The notes beneath the pieces were generated by a model, which was given only the letters and a program-made list of their open reading frames with translations, was not told the origin of the DNA and ran no database searches. This document shows, in pieces, positions 26,512 through 35,710 of a stretch of 64,000 nt of DNA. The position numbers and the translations under genes are program-made. Numbering within the stretch: position 1 is the stretch's first letter; each line of letters begins with the position of its first letter. Source of the DNA: Haloechinothrix halophila YIM 93223 (GTDB lineage: Bacteria; Actinomycetota; Actinomycetes; Mycobacteriales; Pseudonocardiaceae); the NCBI RefSeq assembly GCF_000504245.1, contig NZ_KI632509.1, positions 307,623 to 371,622 of the forward strand, in the 5' to 3' direction.

Positions 26512-26541
26512 ACCCGCCCGAGGTCGCCCTCGGGCGGGTTT
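26512..26541 (+). terminator. Rho-independent terminator of the archease gene
   Basis: 12-bp perfect stem ACCCGCCCGAGG / CCTCGGGCGGGT with a TCGC loop and TTT, 28 nt after the stop. Confidence 0.9.
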
Positions 26542-26627
26542 CCCCGACACCATCAGCATCGCCCGCGGATGCACCGCAGGCGTGAGTCCAAGGTCCCGAC
26601 TTCCCGGGCCACATGGCCTTTCACGCG

Positions 26628-27173
26628 TCACGCCACCAGCAGCGCCTCGCGCTGATCGGTAGCACGCAGCTCGTCAAGGGCGTGGCGCTCCAGCCGTCGC
26701 ACCCGCTCGCGGTGCAGGCCAAGGTACTGCGCGGTTTCCTGCAGCGTGTGCGGATTGCCGTCGTAGAGGCCATAGCGGAACGCCAGAACCCGCGCGGCAA
26801 GCGGTTCCAGTACGCCGAGCACCTGGTCCACCAGCTCCGCACGTTCGGCGGCGGTTTCCTGCGGCTGCTCAACGTGCTGATCCGCGATGAACTCGCCGAG
26901 GCTCGCCTCACCGTCGTCGCCAATCGGGACGTCGAGGCTCGCGGTGACCCGCGAGACGTGCCGCATCCGCCCGACCGCGTCGACCGGATAGCCGCTCTCC
27001 TCGGCCAATTCCGCATCTGTGGGATCGCGCTCAAGCCGTGTGATCAATTCCCGCTCGGCGCGATTCAGTTTCGCGATCTGTTCCGTCAGATGCGTGGGCA
27101 GCCGGATAGCACGGCTCAGAAAAGCATTGCCGCGCTGCATCGCCTGGCGAATCCACCACATCGCGTAGGTCAC
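26628..27173 (-). pseudogene. Sigma-70 factor, C-terminal part (regions 2.4-4)
   Basis: Continuation of the sigma gene in a shifted frame: WWIRQAMQRG resumes region 2.4, region 3 follows (IRLPTHLTEQIAKLN...DPTDAELAEESG), and region 4.2 is LQETAQYLGLHRERVRRLER. A GTG at 27173 overlaps the N-terminal part's TGA (GTGA), so it could be translated as a separate 181-aa polypeptide by coupling. The cause is a 14-bp tandem duplication. It is either a broken gene or an expressed split sigma factor. Confidence 0.8.
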
Positions 27174-27184
27174 ATCGCGTAGGT
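27157..27184. repeat. 14-bp tandem duplication inside the sigma gene
   Basis: CACATCGCGTAGGT occurs twice head to tail (27157-27170 and 27171-27184). With a single copy the frame reads straight through FSTYAMWWIRQ, the normal region 2 sequence; two copies shift it. Confidence 0.95.
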
Positions 27185-27586
27185 CGAGAACTTGTACCCC
27201 TTCGCGTAATCGAACTTCTCGACCGCACGCATCAGCCCCAGGTTTCCCTCCTGGATCAGATCCAGCAGCGACAAGCCGCCCTGCCGTTTCTTAGCCGCCG
27301 CCACAACCAGCCGCAGGTTCGCGCGAATCATGCGCTCCTTCGCGCGCATCCCTTCGTCGGCGATCACGCGCAGGTCGCGGCGATCTCGGCCGCCTGTCTC
27401 GGCGTCGGTACGCAGCAGGTAATCCGCGTAGACGCCCGCCTCGATGCGCTTGGCCAGCTCGACCTCTTCCGACGCGCTCAGCAACGGAATGCGGCCGATC
27501 TCGTTCAGATAGCTCCGAACCGGATCAGGCTCAGCGTCGGCATGCGCCTCACGCGGGTGCGCGCGGACCTTCACGTCAGATGCCAC
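27170..27586 (-). pseudogene. Sigma-70 factor (SigB/HrdB-like), N-terminal part
   Basis: 138 aa from GTG 27586 (GGGAGG upstream). Region 1.2 ([26 protein letters not shown]) and regions 2.1-2.3 ([50 protein letters not shown]) are intact, then TGA. Joined with the downstream part it makes a complete group 1/2 sigma factor of about 315 aa, principal-like and without an ECF layout. The stop is caused by the 14-bp duplication at 27157. Confidence 0.85.
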
Positions 27587-27702
27587 GTATTCCTCCCACA
27601 GCCGCGACCGACTTCACGGCGACTACTCCAAACAACGCACAAGGACACCGCTGAATTCCCGATATGTCCACTTCATCGACCCCGCATGCGCACCGCGCCC
27701 AA

Positions 27703-29163
27703 TCAGGAGGAATTCGTCACCGCCCGCAGCGCCTCGGCCGTCGTCGCGCTGGGTGCCTTGACGGTGTCGAGTGCGACGGCGTCCGGCCACCGGTCGGTGT
27801 GCGCGGCCATCGCGGCGGCGATGTCGGCGTCGGCGTCCGATGCCGAACCCGTACGGCGTCGCATTCGTTCGGCCGCGACGTCGGTAGGCGCGTAGCACCG
27901 CAGCTGCGCCAGCTCACTGTGGGTCTCGTCAGCCACGGCGCGGGCCGCGTCCCGGTGTGCCTGCCGATGCCAGGACGCGTCGAGTACGACGGTTTCGCCC
28001 CGCTCGAGCAGCGACCGCGCCCGCCGCAACAGCTCGTCGTAGGTGCGCTCGGTGTGCTCGGCATCGTAGATCCCGCCCCCATAGGGCGACATCGCGCTGT
28101 CGTTCGGGTCGCGGCCAGCAAGTTCCTTGCGCAACCGGTCACTGGACAGCAGCACCGCGCCCAGCTCGTCGGCGACCGCACCAGCGACCGTGGTCTTGCC
28201 CGTCCCAGGCAGCCCACCGACGACCACCAGCCGGACCTGTCCCTTGCGGAGGTGATCGACGGCGATGGCCGCGTACCGCTTGGCGTCGTCCGCTGCGGCC
28301 GCGTTGCCTTGTGCGTGCCGTAGACACGCCACCTTCACCCGTACGAACGCTCGGTAGGCGATGTAGTGGTGTCGCAGTGACGCCGGCGCCGAATCGGCCG
28401 CGAACTCCGCGTAGCGCGCCAACAGCCGCGCCGCCAGCGCAGGCTCGCCAAGACGTTCCAGGTCCATGGCGAGGAACGCGATGTCGTCCAGCCCGTCCAG
28501 CCAACGCAGCTCGTCGTCGAACTCGAGGCAGTCGAGCACGCGCGGGCCGTCGTCGAGACAGAAGATGTCGTCCGCGAGCAGGTCACCGTGGCCATCGACG
28601 ATCCTGTCCTCGGACATCCGCGCCTCGAACAGCGGCTCCCTGCCAGCGAGGAACGCCTCGGTGAGCGTCTCGACCTCGGCGATGACCGAGCGATCCACGG
28701 CGGGATCGTCGAGCTCACGCAGCTCATCGAAACTCGCCCGCCACCGGCCCAAGATCGCGTCGCGTGAGCCATGCGCGGTGATCTCAGCCGACCGCTCCGC
28801 CGACGCGTGACAGGCGGCCATCATGCGCGCGAGCTGGCCGATGACATCCGCCACCTGCTCACCAGCCGCGACCAGCGTGCTCAGCCGCCGTTCCTCCGGC
28901 ATCCGTCGCATCACAACAAGGTGGTCGCACACCGAGCCGTCGACGTCGGTGACCTCGGAAAGCCCGAGGTAGACGTCGGGCGCGAACCGCCGGTTCAGCG
29001 CCACCTCCCTGCGGCACACCGCGAGCCGCCGCTCCAGCGTGCGCAGGTCCAGAAAGCCGACGTCGACCGGCTTCTTCAGCTTGTACACCCTGTCCCCGAC
29101 CAGGAACAACACCGCGACGTGCGTCTCGCGGACGTCGGCGAAGGGGATATCCGTAGACGGCAT
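27703..29163 (-). CDS. Kinase-like (APH) plus P-loop ATPase fusion, Rv2004c-like
   Basis: 486 aa. The N-terminal half resembles aminoglycoside-phosphotransferase/HipA-type kinases (YKLKKPVDVGFLDLRTLERR, then IVDGHGDLLADDIF with the catalytic HGD, and DCLEFDDELRWLDGL). The C-terminal half (about 305-480) is a zeta-toxin/kinase-like P-loop domain (VVVGGLPGTGKTTVAGAVAD). This two-domain protein occurs in mycobacteria as a hypoxia-regulon member; substrate unknown. ATG 29163 is used; GTG 29175 is also possible. Confidence 0.82.
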   Translation of the reverse strand: MPSTDIPFADVRETHVAVLFLVGDRVYKLKKPVDVGFLDLRTLERRLAVCRREVALNRRFAPDVYLGLSEVTDVDGSVCDHLVVMRRMPEERRLSTLVAAGEQVADVIGQLARMMAACHASAERSAEITAHGSRDAILGRWRASFDELRELDDPAVDRSVIAEVETLTEAFLAGREPLFEARMSEDRIVDGHGDLLADDIFCLDDGPRVLDCLEFDDELRWLDGLDDIAFLAMDLERLGEPALAARLLARYAEFAADSAPASLRHHYIAYRAFVRVKVACLRHAQGNAAAADDAKRYAAIAVDHLRKGQVRLVVVGGLPGTGKTTVAGAVADELGAVLLSSDRLRKELAGRDPNDSAMSPYGGGIYDAEHTERTYDELLRRARSLLERGETVVLDASWHRQAHRDAARAVADETHSELAQLRCYAPTDVAAERMRRRTGSASDADADIAAAMAAHTDRWPDAVALDTVKAPSATTAEALRAVTNSS

Positions 29164-29441
29164 ACTCACGCTCACGCGAACGGCAAGCCTGCATTCTGGT
29201 CAGGCTGTGTCCAGGATGCCACCGCGACGAGGCGCTGGCACAAGTTTTCGTCGTCGCGTCCATCGCTCGGCGACGTCGTGCTCCCTCGGTCTCATCCGGC
29301 GCGGCAGGGCCTTCGTGCTATGTCTCCGGCCACTGGTTCGGTGACGGTGACGGGTGGCACGGACCGCGAGCGGGTAAACCCGAACGGGGACCACTGGGGT
29401 CACACCGACGTCGGCCGATACGACACGTCGAGGAGGCGGTC

Positions 29442-31592
29442 ATGAACGCGCGGGAAGCGGCAGTCCAGCACGGCACGGACGAGCACACCGAAGCAGGACA
29501 CGAAGCGCACGACCCGCACGCAGCGCATGGCGGCGATGCCGGTGACGGGCACGCCGGGGACCACGACGCACACACGGGTCACGACAAGCACGAGGGCCAC
29601 TCGCCCGCGATGTTCCGCGACCGGTTCTGGCTGTCACTGTTGCTGACGCTGCCGGTGGTGTTCTACGCCGACATGATCCAAGAGTGGTTCGGTTACACCG
29701 CGCCGACCTTCCCCGGCTCGACGTGGCTCGCACCGGTACTCGGCACCGTGATCTTCTTCTACGGCGGCTGGCCATTCGTCGTCGGCGCGATCCAGGAGAT
29801 CCGCTCCCGCGCGCCGGGCATGATGCTGCTGATCGGCATGGCGATCAGCGTGGCCTACGTCGCCAGCCTCACCGCGAGCATCGGGCTGTTCACGGTCGAG
29901 GTGTGGTGGGAGCTGGCCCTGCTGATCGTGATCATGCTGCTCGGTCACTGGATGGAGATGCGTGCCATCGGCCAGGCACGCGGGGCGCTCGCCGCGCTGG
30001 CCGAACTGCTGCCGGACGAGGCGGAGCGTGTCGCGGACGACGGCAGCATCGAGACCGTCCACATCGGAGACCTCGCGGTCGGCGACGTCGTCCTCGTGCG
30101 GCCGGGTGCGCGGGTGCCAGCCGACGGCCAGATCGTGCAGGGCACCGCTGACCTGGACGAATCCATGATCACCGGGGAATCGAACCCGGTAACGCGCGGC
30201 GAGGGCGACCGCGTCATCGCCGCGAGCGTGTCCACTGACAGCTCGATCAGAGTGCGCATCGACGCCATAGGTGAGGACACCGCGCTAGCGGGCATCCAAC
30301 GGCTCGTCGCCCAGGCGCAGGGATCGACGTCGCGCACCCAGGTGCTCGCCGACCGGGCGGCGGCGCTGCTGTTCTACATCGCGGTGTCCGCCGCCGCGAT
30401 CACCATCGTCGTGTGGGCGCTGCTCGGTGACACCGACGCCGCCGTTGTGCGCTCGGTGACGGTCCTGATCATCGCGTGCCCGCATGCGCTCGGACTCGCG
30501 ATTCCGCTGGTCACCTCGATCTCGACGTCCAAGTCCGCGCGGAACGGCATCCTGGTGAAGGATCGGCTCGCGCTGGAGCGGATGCGCAACGTCGATGCGG
30601 TGCTGTTCGACAAGACCGGCACGCTGACCAAGGGCGAGCACGCGGTCACCGGCGTCGCGGCGACCGACGGCGACGACAACGCACTGCTCGGGCTGGCCGC
30701 CGCGGTGGAGTCCGAGAGCGAACACCCACTGGCCCGCGCCATCGTCGCTGCGGCGGCCGATCGCGGGGCCGAGGTGCCGAAGGCGTCCGGGTTCCACGCG
30801 ATGACCGGCAGGGGCGTACGGGCGACCGTCGCCGACGATGACGTCGCCGTCGGTGGTCCCGCGCTGCTGCGCGAGCAGGGCATCGACATCCCGGACAGCG
30901 TGGCCAACGACGTCGCCGGCTGGCGGGAACGCGGCGCCGCCGTGCTGCACGTCATCAAGGCTGGCGAGGTCATCGGCGCGATCGCGCTTGAGGACCAGGT
31001 TCGGCCGGAGTCGCGGCAGGCGATCGACGTCCTGCACCGGCGCGGCGTGACCGTCGCGATGATCACCGGCGACGCACAGCAGGTCGCGAACGCCGTCGCG
31101 CGCGACCTCGGCATCGACGAAGTGTTCGCCGAGGTGCTGCCGGAGGACAAGGACTCGGCGGTGGCCGACATGCAGCGGCGCGGGCACACCGTGGCGATGG
31201 TCGGCGACGGCGTGAACGACGCGCCCGCGCTCGCCCGCGCTGACGTCGGCATCGCCATCGGCGCGGGCACCGACGTCGCGATCGAATCCGCGGGCATCGT
31301 GCTGGCGTCGGACGACCCACGCGCAGTGGTCGTGGTGAGCACGCTGTCGGCCGCCAGCTACCGCAAGATGACGCAGAACCTGTGGTGGGCAGCGGGGTAC
31401 AACCTCGCCGCGATCCCGCTCGCGGCCGGGGTACTCGCCTGGGCTGGCATCGTGCTGCCGATGGCCATCGGCGCGGTGCTGATGAGCCTGTCGACGATCA
31501 TCGTCGCGCTCAACGCCCAACTGTTGCGACGGGTGGACCTGCGGCCCGCCGCGGTGTCGCCGGGCGCCAAGGCATCGGCCCCTGCTTCGTAG
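29442..31592 (+). CDS. Heavy-metal P1B-type ATPase, CopB-like (CPH motif)
   Basis: 716 aa. A His/Asp-rich N-terminus (about 10-52), no CxxC domain, six to eight membrane helices, the CPH metal-site motif (IIACPHALGLA, about 346), phosphorylation site DKTGTLTKGE (about 390), HPLARA in the nucleotide domain and GDGVNDAPAL (about 588). The CPH signature and His-rich tail point to the CopB/P1B-3 subclass (Cu2+/Ag+). It has its own promoter region (29176-29441). Confidence 0.93.
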   Translation: MNAREAAVQHGTDEHTEAGHEAHDPHAAHGGDAGDGHAGDHDAHTGHDKHEGHSPAMFRDRFWLSLLLTLPVVFYADMIQEWFGYTAPTFPGSTWLAPVLGTVIFFYGGWPFVVGAIQEIRSRAPGMMLLIGMAISVAYVASLTASIGLFTVEVWWELALLIVIMLLGHWMEMRAIGQARGALAALAELLPDEAERVADDGSIETVHIGDLAVGDVVLVRPGARVPADGQIVQGTADLDESMITGESNPVTRGEGDRVIAASVSTDSSIRVRIDAIGEDTALAGIQRLVAQAQGSTSRTQVLADRAAALLFYIAVSAAAITIVVWALLGDTDAAVVRSVTVLIIACPHALGLAIPLVTSISTSKSARNGILVKDRLALERMRNVDAVLFDKTGTLTKGEHAVTGVAATDGDDNALLGLAAAVESESEHPLARAIVAAAADRGAEVPKASGFHAMTGRGVRATVADDDVAVGGPALLREQGIDIPDSVANDVAGWRERGAAVLHVIKAGEVIGAIALEDQVRPESRQAIDVLHRRGVTVAMITGDAQQVANAVARDLGIDEVFAEVLPEDKDSAVADMQRRGHTVAMVGDGVNDAPALARADVGIAIGAGTDVAIESAGIVLASDDPRAVVVVSTLSAASYRKMTQNLWWAAGYNLAAIPLAAGVLAWAGIVLPMAIGAVLMSLSTIIVALNAQLLRRVDLRPAAVSPGAKASAPAS

Positions 31593-31679
31593 CACCGAAC
31601 GCCACGCTGACTGGGTTGAGGGGCGCTCCGCACTCCGCACATTGCCCCTGCGGATCCTCCACTCGCGCACCATAGCGAC

Positions 31680-31707
31680 TTGATATCGAACCTGTGTTCG
31701 ATAAACT
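31680..31707 (+). promoter_or_regulatory. LexA (SOS) box inside a promoter
   Basis: -35 TTGATA (31680-31685), then exactly TCGAACCTGTGTTCGA (31686-31701, matching the actinobacterial LexA consensus TCGAAC-N4-GTTCGA), then -10 TAAACT (31702-31707). The LexA site fills the whole 16-bp spacer, so binding should block transcription. Confidence 0.85.
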
Positions 31708-31713
31708 GTGACC

Positions 31714-33129
31714 GTGACCACATTCATCGAAGTCGGCTCCGGCGCCGGGTATCTGCACCTGCCAGACCATCTCGTCGATCCACGCCCGATCGACGTCGAG
31801 CGGTTCACCGATCACCGCGTGCTGTTCAGCTCTAGTGAGGAGATCGCGGGGTTCGACGACGGCGAGGTGATCGACACCCTGGCCGCGGTGCGCAGACTCC
31901 GAGCCCGCGCGGACGCGATCGAGGCGCACGCGCTGACCAGGCTCGATGAACTACGGGATGGCTCGCGCTACGTACCAGACGAAGCCGCGCTCGAACTGCG
32001 GATCAATCGGCACGCCACGGCTGACCGGGTAGCCACCGCACGCATGCTTACCGACGACATGCCCCAGCTGCTGGCAGCCATGGAGTCCGGGCAGATCGAG
32101 CGCCACCCTGCCACGAAGATCACCAACACGGTCACGCATCTCACCGGCCCGCGACGCCGCGAGGTCGACCAGCGACTCACGGACAAGCTCGCCACCGGCA
32201 AACTGTCCTGGCTGGACCCCGCTCGGTTGGTACGGGCGGCTCGACGCCTGGTCACGAAGGTCGATCCGGACGGACAGACCGACCGCGCCCGCCGGGCGCG
32301 CACCGAACGGAGGGTCGAGCTGATCCCCGGCGAAGACGCCATGTCCACCCTCGCCGCACAGTTGCCCGCTGAGCTCGCCTCGGCAGCCTATGGCCGCATC
32401 GACGGCATGGCACGCAGCTTGCGCAACAAGGGCGATGCTCGCACCCTCGACCAACTCCGCGCCGACGTCTACGCCGACCTGCTCCTCGGCAATGACCCCG
32501 GCGCACAGCCACCCGCAGCCGCGGCGACGGTGTTCCTGCACCTCCCGGCCACTACCGCGCTCACCATCGGCGACGACGGCGCGGAGCTATCGGGCTACGG
32601 CCCGCTACCCGGACCAATCGCCCGCGAGATCATGACCCGACCGAACAGTGTCTGGCGCAAGGTCCTCACCGACCCTGGCACCGGCGCGCCGATGGACCTC
32701 GGCGCCACTCGCAGGCGCCCCACTCAAGCCATTCGCGACTTCGTCGCCGTCCGCGACGTGGAATGCACCGTGCCCGGCTGCCACCGCCCCGCCCAGCGGT
32801 GCGACTTCGACCACCGCATCGAGTGGCAACACCGCCCGGACACCAGCAGCGACAACGGCGCACCCAAGTGCGAATACCACCATTACCTGAAGAGCCAGCC
32901 CGACTGGCACATCGACTTCGACCCGAACACGGGCACCGCGACCATCACCACACCGTCCGGACGTAGCTACGAGCACCACCCACGACCGCCACGACCCACC
33001 GGCGCCGACACTGACGCAACGGCGACCAACGGAACCGCGCCAGGCACCGCGGCGGCCAGATCGACCACGGCATCAGGCGAACCGATCACCACCGACGCCT
33101 CATCGACCGGCGACGACCCGCCGTTCTGA
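31714..33129 (+). CDS. DUF222 / HNH endonuclease (13E12-like), SOS-controlled
   Basis: 471 aa. The N-terminal DUF222 region (about 30-330) is followed by an HNH nuclease domain (about 345-400: RDVECTVPGCHRPAQRCDFD, HRIEWQHRPDTSSDNGAPKC, EYHHYLKSQ) and a disordered Thr/Ala tail. Members include the mycobacterial 13E12-repeat proteins. The GTG at 31714 lies 7 nt after the -10, so the mRNA may be leaderless; an in-frame GTG 6 nt upstream is the alternative. The LexA box predicts DNA-damage induction. Confidence 0.9.
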   Translation: MTTFIEVGSGAGYLHLPDHLVDPRPIDVERFTDHRVLFSSSEEIAGFDDGEVIDTLAAVRRLRARADAIEAHALTRLDELRDGSRYVPDEAALELRINRHATADRVATARMLTDDMPQLLAAMESGQIERHPATKITNTVTHLTGPRRREVDQRLTDKLATGKLSWLDPARLVRAARRLVTKVDPDGQTDRARRARTERRVELIPGEDAMSTLAAQLPAELASAAYGRIDGMARSLRNKGDARTLDQLRADVYADLLLGNDPGAQPPAAAATVFLHLPATTALTIGDDGAELSGYGPLPGPIAREIMTRPNSVWRKVLTDPGTGAPMDLGATRRRPTQAIRDFVAVRDVECTVPGCHRPAQRCDFDHRIEWQHRPDTSSDNGAPKCEYHHYLKSQPDWHIDFDPNTGTATITTPSGRSYEHHPRPPRPTGADTDATATNGTAPGTAAARSTTASGEPITTDASSTGDDPPF

Positions 33130-33141
33130 CCTGGTCGCGTA

Positions 33142-33468
33142 CTACCCGCCGCGCCTCTCCGTGTATCCGAGTCGCTGCCGCAGTTCGGATATCTCGTCGT
33201 AGGCGGCGGCCAGTTCGTCCTCCAGCCAGAGGATGCGACTCGCCGCCGCGAGGGTGTGCCCCTGGTCGAACAGCTCGCGCATCCGCGCGACGAACTCAAG
33301 CTGCTGCTTGGAGTACCGGCGATGCCCGCCACCGGAACGCTCCGGCGTGACCACGTCCGCGCCGTCCAGGCTGCGCAGGAATGCCTGCTGAACCCCGAGC
33401 ATGTCGGCCGCCTGCCCGATGGTGAAAGCCGGGTAGGTCGGGTCGTTGAGCTTGTCGAGATCGCGCAC
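33142..33468 (-). CDS. MerR-family regulator
   Basis: 108 aa. A MerR winged helix (about 15-85: FTIGQAADMLGVQQAFLRSL, GGHRRYSKQQLEFVARMREL) and a short coiled coil (ILWLEDELAAAYDEISELRQ). GTG 33468 is selected (GGAG 6 nt upstream); ATG 33498 is possible. It is divergent from the small gene at 33622 and precedes hsp20, an arrangement reminiscent of MerR-type heat-shock regulators. No sensor domain is visible. Confidence 0.83.
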   Translation of the reverse strand: MRDLDKLNDPTYPAFTIGQAADMLGVQQAFLRSLDGADVVTPERSGGGHRRYSKQQLEFVARMRELFDQGHTLAAASRILWLEDELAAAYDEISELRQRLGYTERRGG

Positions 33469-33533
33469 CCCACGCTCCTCGTGACACAGTCGGTTCATTC
33501 CAGTCTGTATACGACGTTATCGCGAACTACTAC

Positions 33534-33562
33534 TTGACACAATCTCCAGTCTGAGATATAGA
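33534..33562 (+). promoter_or_regulatory. Consensus promoter, divergent from MerR
   Basis: TTGACA (33534-33539), 17-bp spacer, TATAGA (33557-33562). The spacer contains TCCAGTCTG (33545), repeated at 33499 next to the merR start, so a regulator binding both could control both directions. Confidence 0.75.
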
Positions 33563-33621
33563 AAAAGTACATCGGTGAGTGATCTGGTTATCGAACAACG
33601 ACGGTGCCGGAGTGATCGCGG

Positions 33622-33900
33622 ATGACCAACATCGTTGCCCCGTCTGAGGCCACACAGGAGCAGTTCCTGCGGCTGCTGTGCGCTGACGATGCCTTACTGC
33701 GCGACGAGTTCGACGCGATCGTCGCCGCCAACTTCAGCGAGCCGGCTGAGCGCGACAGCACGCCGCCGCAGCGGACGCACTCCCGTCGCAGGCCAAATCC
33801 GGTTCCGCCATCGAAGCGATGGACCAGCGGGCGACTGTGGGCGGTCCAGGTAGACGTCCCGGCCGACTTCATGGCGCGACAACGCGCCCCTCCGGCGTGA
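33622..33900 (+). CDS. Small conserved-looking protein, unknown
   Basis: 92 aa from ATG 33622 with a GGAG site 9 nt upstream and a consensus promoter about 60 nt further up. The N-terminal part (EQFLRLLCADDALLRDEFDA, IVAANFSEP) is helical. The C-terminal half is Arg/Pro-rich. No signal peptide or domain. The promoter and G/C-ending codons support that it is real. Confidence 0.65.
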   Translation: MTNIVAPSEATQEQFLRLLCADDALLRDEFDAIVAANFSEPAERDSTPPQRTHSRRRPNPVPPSKRWTSGRLWAVQVDVPADFMARQRAPPA

Positions 33901-33989
33901 GGACTGCCAACAGTTGTCCTGACGCGAGTAAGGCAGGTGATGCGTGCTGCGTGAATCGACTACGGAGTCTCAACTTCCCTGACAACTCC

Positions 33990-34019
33990 CGGCCCGCCGC
34001 GGCGACGCGCGGCGGGCCG
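33990..34019 (+). terminator. 12-bp hairpin after the 33622 gene
   Basis: CGGCCCGCCGCG / CGCGGCGGGCCG with a 6-nt loop, 90 nt beyond the stop and before hsp20. The rest of 33901-34194 shows only an AT-rich leader to hsp20. Confidence 0.65.
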
Positions 34020-34194
34020 ATAACCGCCCGACCACCGCAGCATCGCCCACCAAGCATCGCTCACCAAGATCCGACGGCAAATATCTATCTCGTCGGGAAC
34101 AATAAACTTTAGTCACGCGTTGCAACATTGAGAGCCATCGAACGGCTCGATCGGAACAAGGACCCGACTGTGAAGGGAGAAGGAGGAAGTGGCG

Positions 34195-34626
34195 ATGTTG
34201 ATGCGTACCGACCCATTCCGGGAGCTCGACCGGCTGACCCAGCAGTTCCTCGGCGTCAACGGCACATCGACCAGGCCGGCGGCCATGCCGATGGATGCCT
34301 TCCGCTCCGGCGACGAATATGTCGTGCAGTTTGACCTGCCCGGCGTATCACCGGACTCGATCGACCTCGATGTCGAGCGCAATGTGCTCACGGTCAAGGC
34401 AGAGCGCAAGGGCGAGTTCGGCGATGACGCCGATGTTCAGGTCGCGGAGCGGCCACGCGGCTTGTTCTCCCGCCAGCTCTTCCTCGGCGACACGCTCGAC
34501 GCGGACAACATCAAGGCCGACTACGACGCCGGTGTGCTGACCATCCGGCTGCCTGTCGCCGAGAAGGCCAAGCCGCGCAAGATCGAGATCGGCGGGGGCG
34601 CCGACCGCAAGGAGATCAACGCCTGA
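34195..34626 (+). CDS. Hsp20 / alpha-crystallin small heat-shock protein
   Basis: 143-aa ATP-independent holdase. The alpha-crystallin domain (about 40-130) shows [38 protein letters not shown] and the C-terminal [19 protein letters not shown]. The ATG at 34195 is preferred (AGGAGG 8 nt upstream) over GTG 34189. The first of three heat-shock-like genes in a row, with a J-domain gene downstream. Confidence 0.92.
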   Translation: MLMRTDPFRELDRLTQQFLGVNGTSTRPAAMPMDAFRSGDEYVVQFDLPGVSPDSIDLDVERNVLTVKAERKGEFGDDADVQVAERPRGLFSRQLFLGDTLDADNIKADYDAGVLTIRLPVAEKAKPRKIEIGGGADRKEINA

Positions 34627-34701
34627 CCGATTGATGGCGAGTTCCGGCCCCGCGTAGTGAGCGCAGGGCCGGATTCGCCGCGTCCGAGGAGCTGACCCAC
34701 C

Positions 34702-35100
34702 GTGAAAACCAGTCCCCTAACGCAGACCGTGCTGGACGAAGCGCGGCGTCAGGTTGAGACCTGCTGCCGCGAGTTCACCGATCCCGATGTCGCAACGGTG
34801 CGTGACGCCGTCGAGGGCGTCCAGCAGCTAACCGGCGCCCTCGGCGAGTTGGTCGACCGGATCAGGGACCACGCGTCATTCGCGTTCGACGACGAGAACC
34901 AGTACGTCGGCGAGGAACTGGTGCGTGACCTGCATGCCACGCGCGGGTGCCTGACGACGGCAGGGCTGCTCGTCGCACCAGCGCTCGATGATCTTCGCGA
35001 GCTGACCGGCTCGGCAGCCGACCTGACGAGCACGACTCCCGAGCTGACCGGCTCGGCAGTCGAGCTGACCGGAACAACGCCCCGGACCGCCGCGAGGTGA
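34702..35100 (+). CDS. Helical protein with LTGS repeat tail
   Basis: 132 aa from GTG 34702 (GAGGAG upstream). Two long amphipathic helices (about 8-95) with three cysteines, then a C-terminal repeat of (E/D)LTGSAxxLT(S/G)TTP in two copies. No known domain. The stop is 6 nt before the J-domain gene, so the two form an operon and may act together. Cytoplasmic. Confidence 0.7.
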   Translation: MKTSPLTQTVLDEARRQVETCCREFTDPDVATVRDAVEGVQQLTGALGELVDRIRDHASFAFDDENQYVGEELVRDLHATRGCLTTAGLLVAPALDDLRELTGSAADLTSTTPELTGSAVELTGTTPRTAAR

Positions 35101-35106
35101 ACGAGC

Positions 35107-35484
35107 ATGACCGACGCGCCGCGCGATCCATACCGCGTTCTCGGTGTCGCGCCAACCGCGACCGATGCGGAGATCACCGGCGCGTATCGCAGGCTCGTCC
35201 GGCACCTGCACCCCGACGCCGACAACAACGCCGATCCGAACGAACTGGAGGAGGTACTCGCCGCGTATCAGTTACTGCGGGACCCCGCGCGCCGGGCCGC
35301 CTATGACCGCGAGCACGGCAGGGACAACTCGACCAGGGGTCAGCGCACCAATCAGGCCAGCGCCCGAACCACGATGAAACCGCGGCGGACTTCGCGCGAC
35401 ACGCAGGTCACCGACGTCCCGGTGCGGCACCACCAGCAACGTCAACCCGACGTGCGCGTGGGTCCGGTGCGCAGGCACCGCTGA
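35107..35484 (+). CDS. J-domain protein
   Basis: 125 aa. The J domain occupies about residues 5-68: DPYRVLGVAPTATDAEITGA, the HPD motif in RHLHPDAD and a fourth helix AAYQLLRDPARRAAYDREHG. There is no G/F, zinc or substrate domain, only a basic tail, so it is a minimal Hsp70 co-factor rather than DnaJ itself. Sixth base after the LTGS-repeat gene. Confidence 0.88.
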   Translation: MTDAPRDPYRVLGVAPTATDAEITGAYRRLVRHLHPDADNNADPNELEEVLAAYQLLRDPARRAAYDREHGRDNSTRGQRTNQASARTTMKPRRTSRDTQVTDVPVRHHQQRQPDVRVGPVRRHR

Positions 35485-35710
35485 CCGCACACCCGAGACC
35501 GCGCGCCGGGTGCCCGCCCCTCGTGCCCTCTTCCGTATCGCTGACGTTCTCGGCGTCCATCTGTCGGACCTCGACGTGTCGACATATCCGCCAGGCGTAG
35601 TTCCGGCAGCACCTACTCGGTGGGATTCGTAGCGCGGCAAAGATGCGGGCGCGATGATGTTCGCGACCCGTGCGGGCTCGTGGTGTGAGCGCGCCAGTAC
35701 TGTACGTGCT

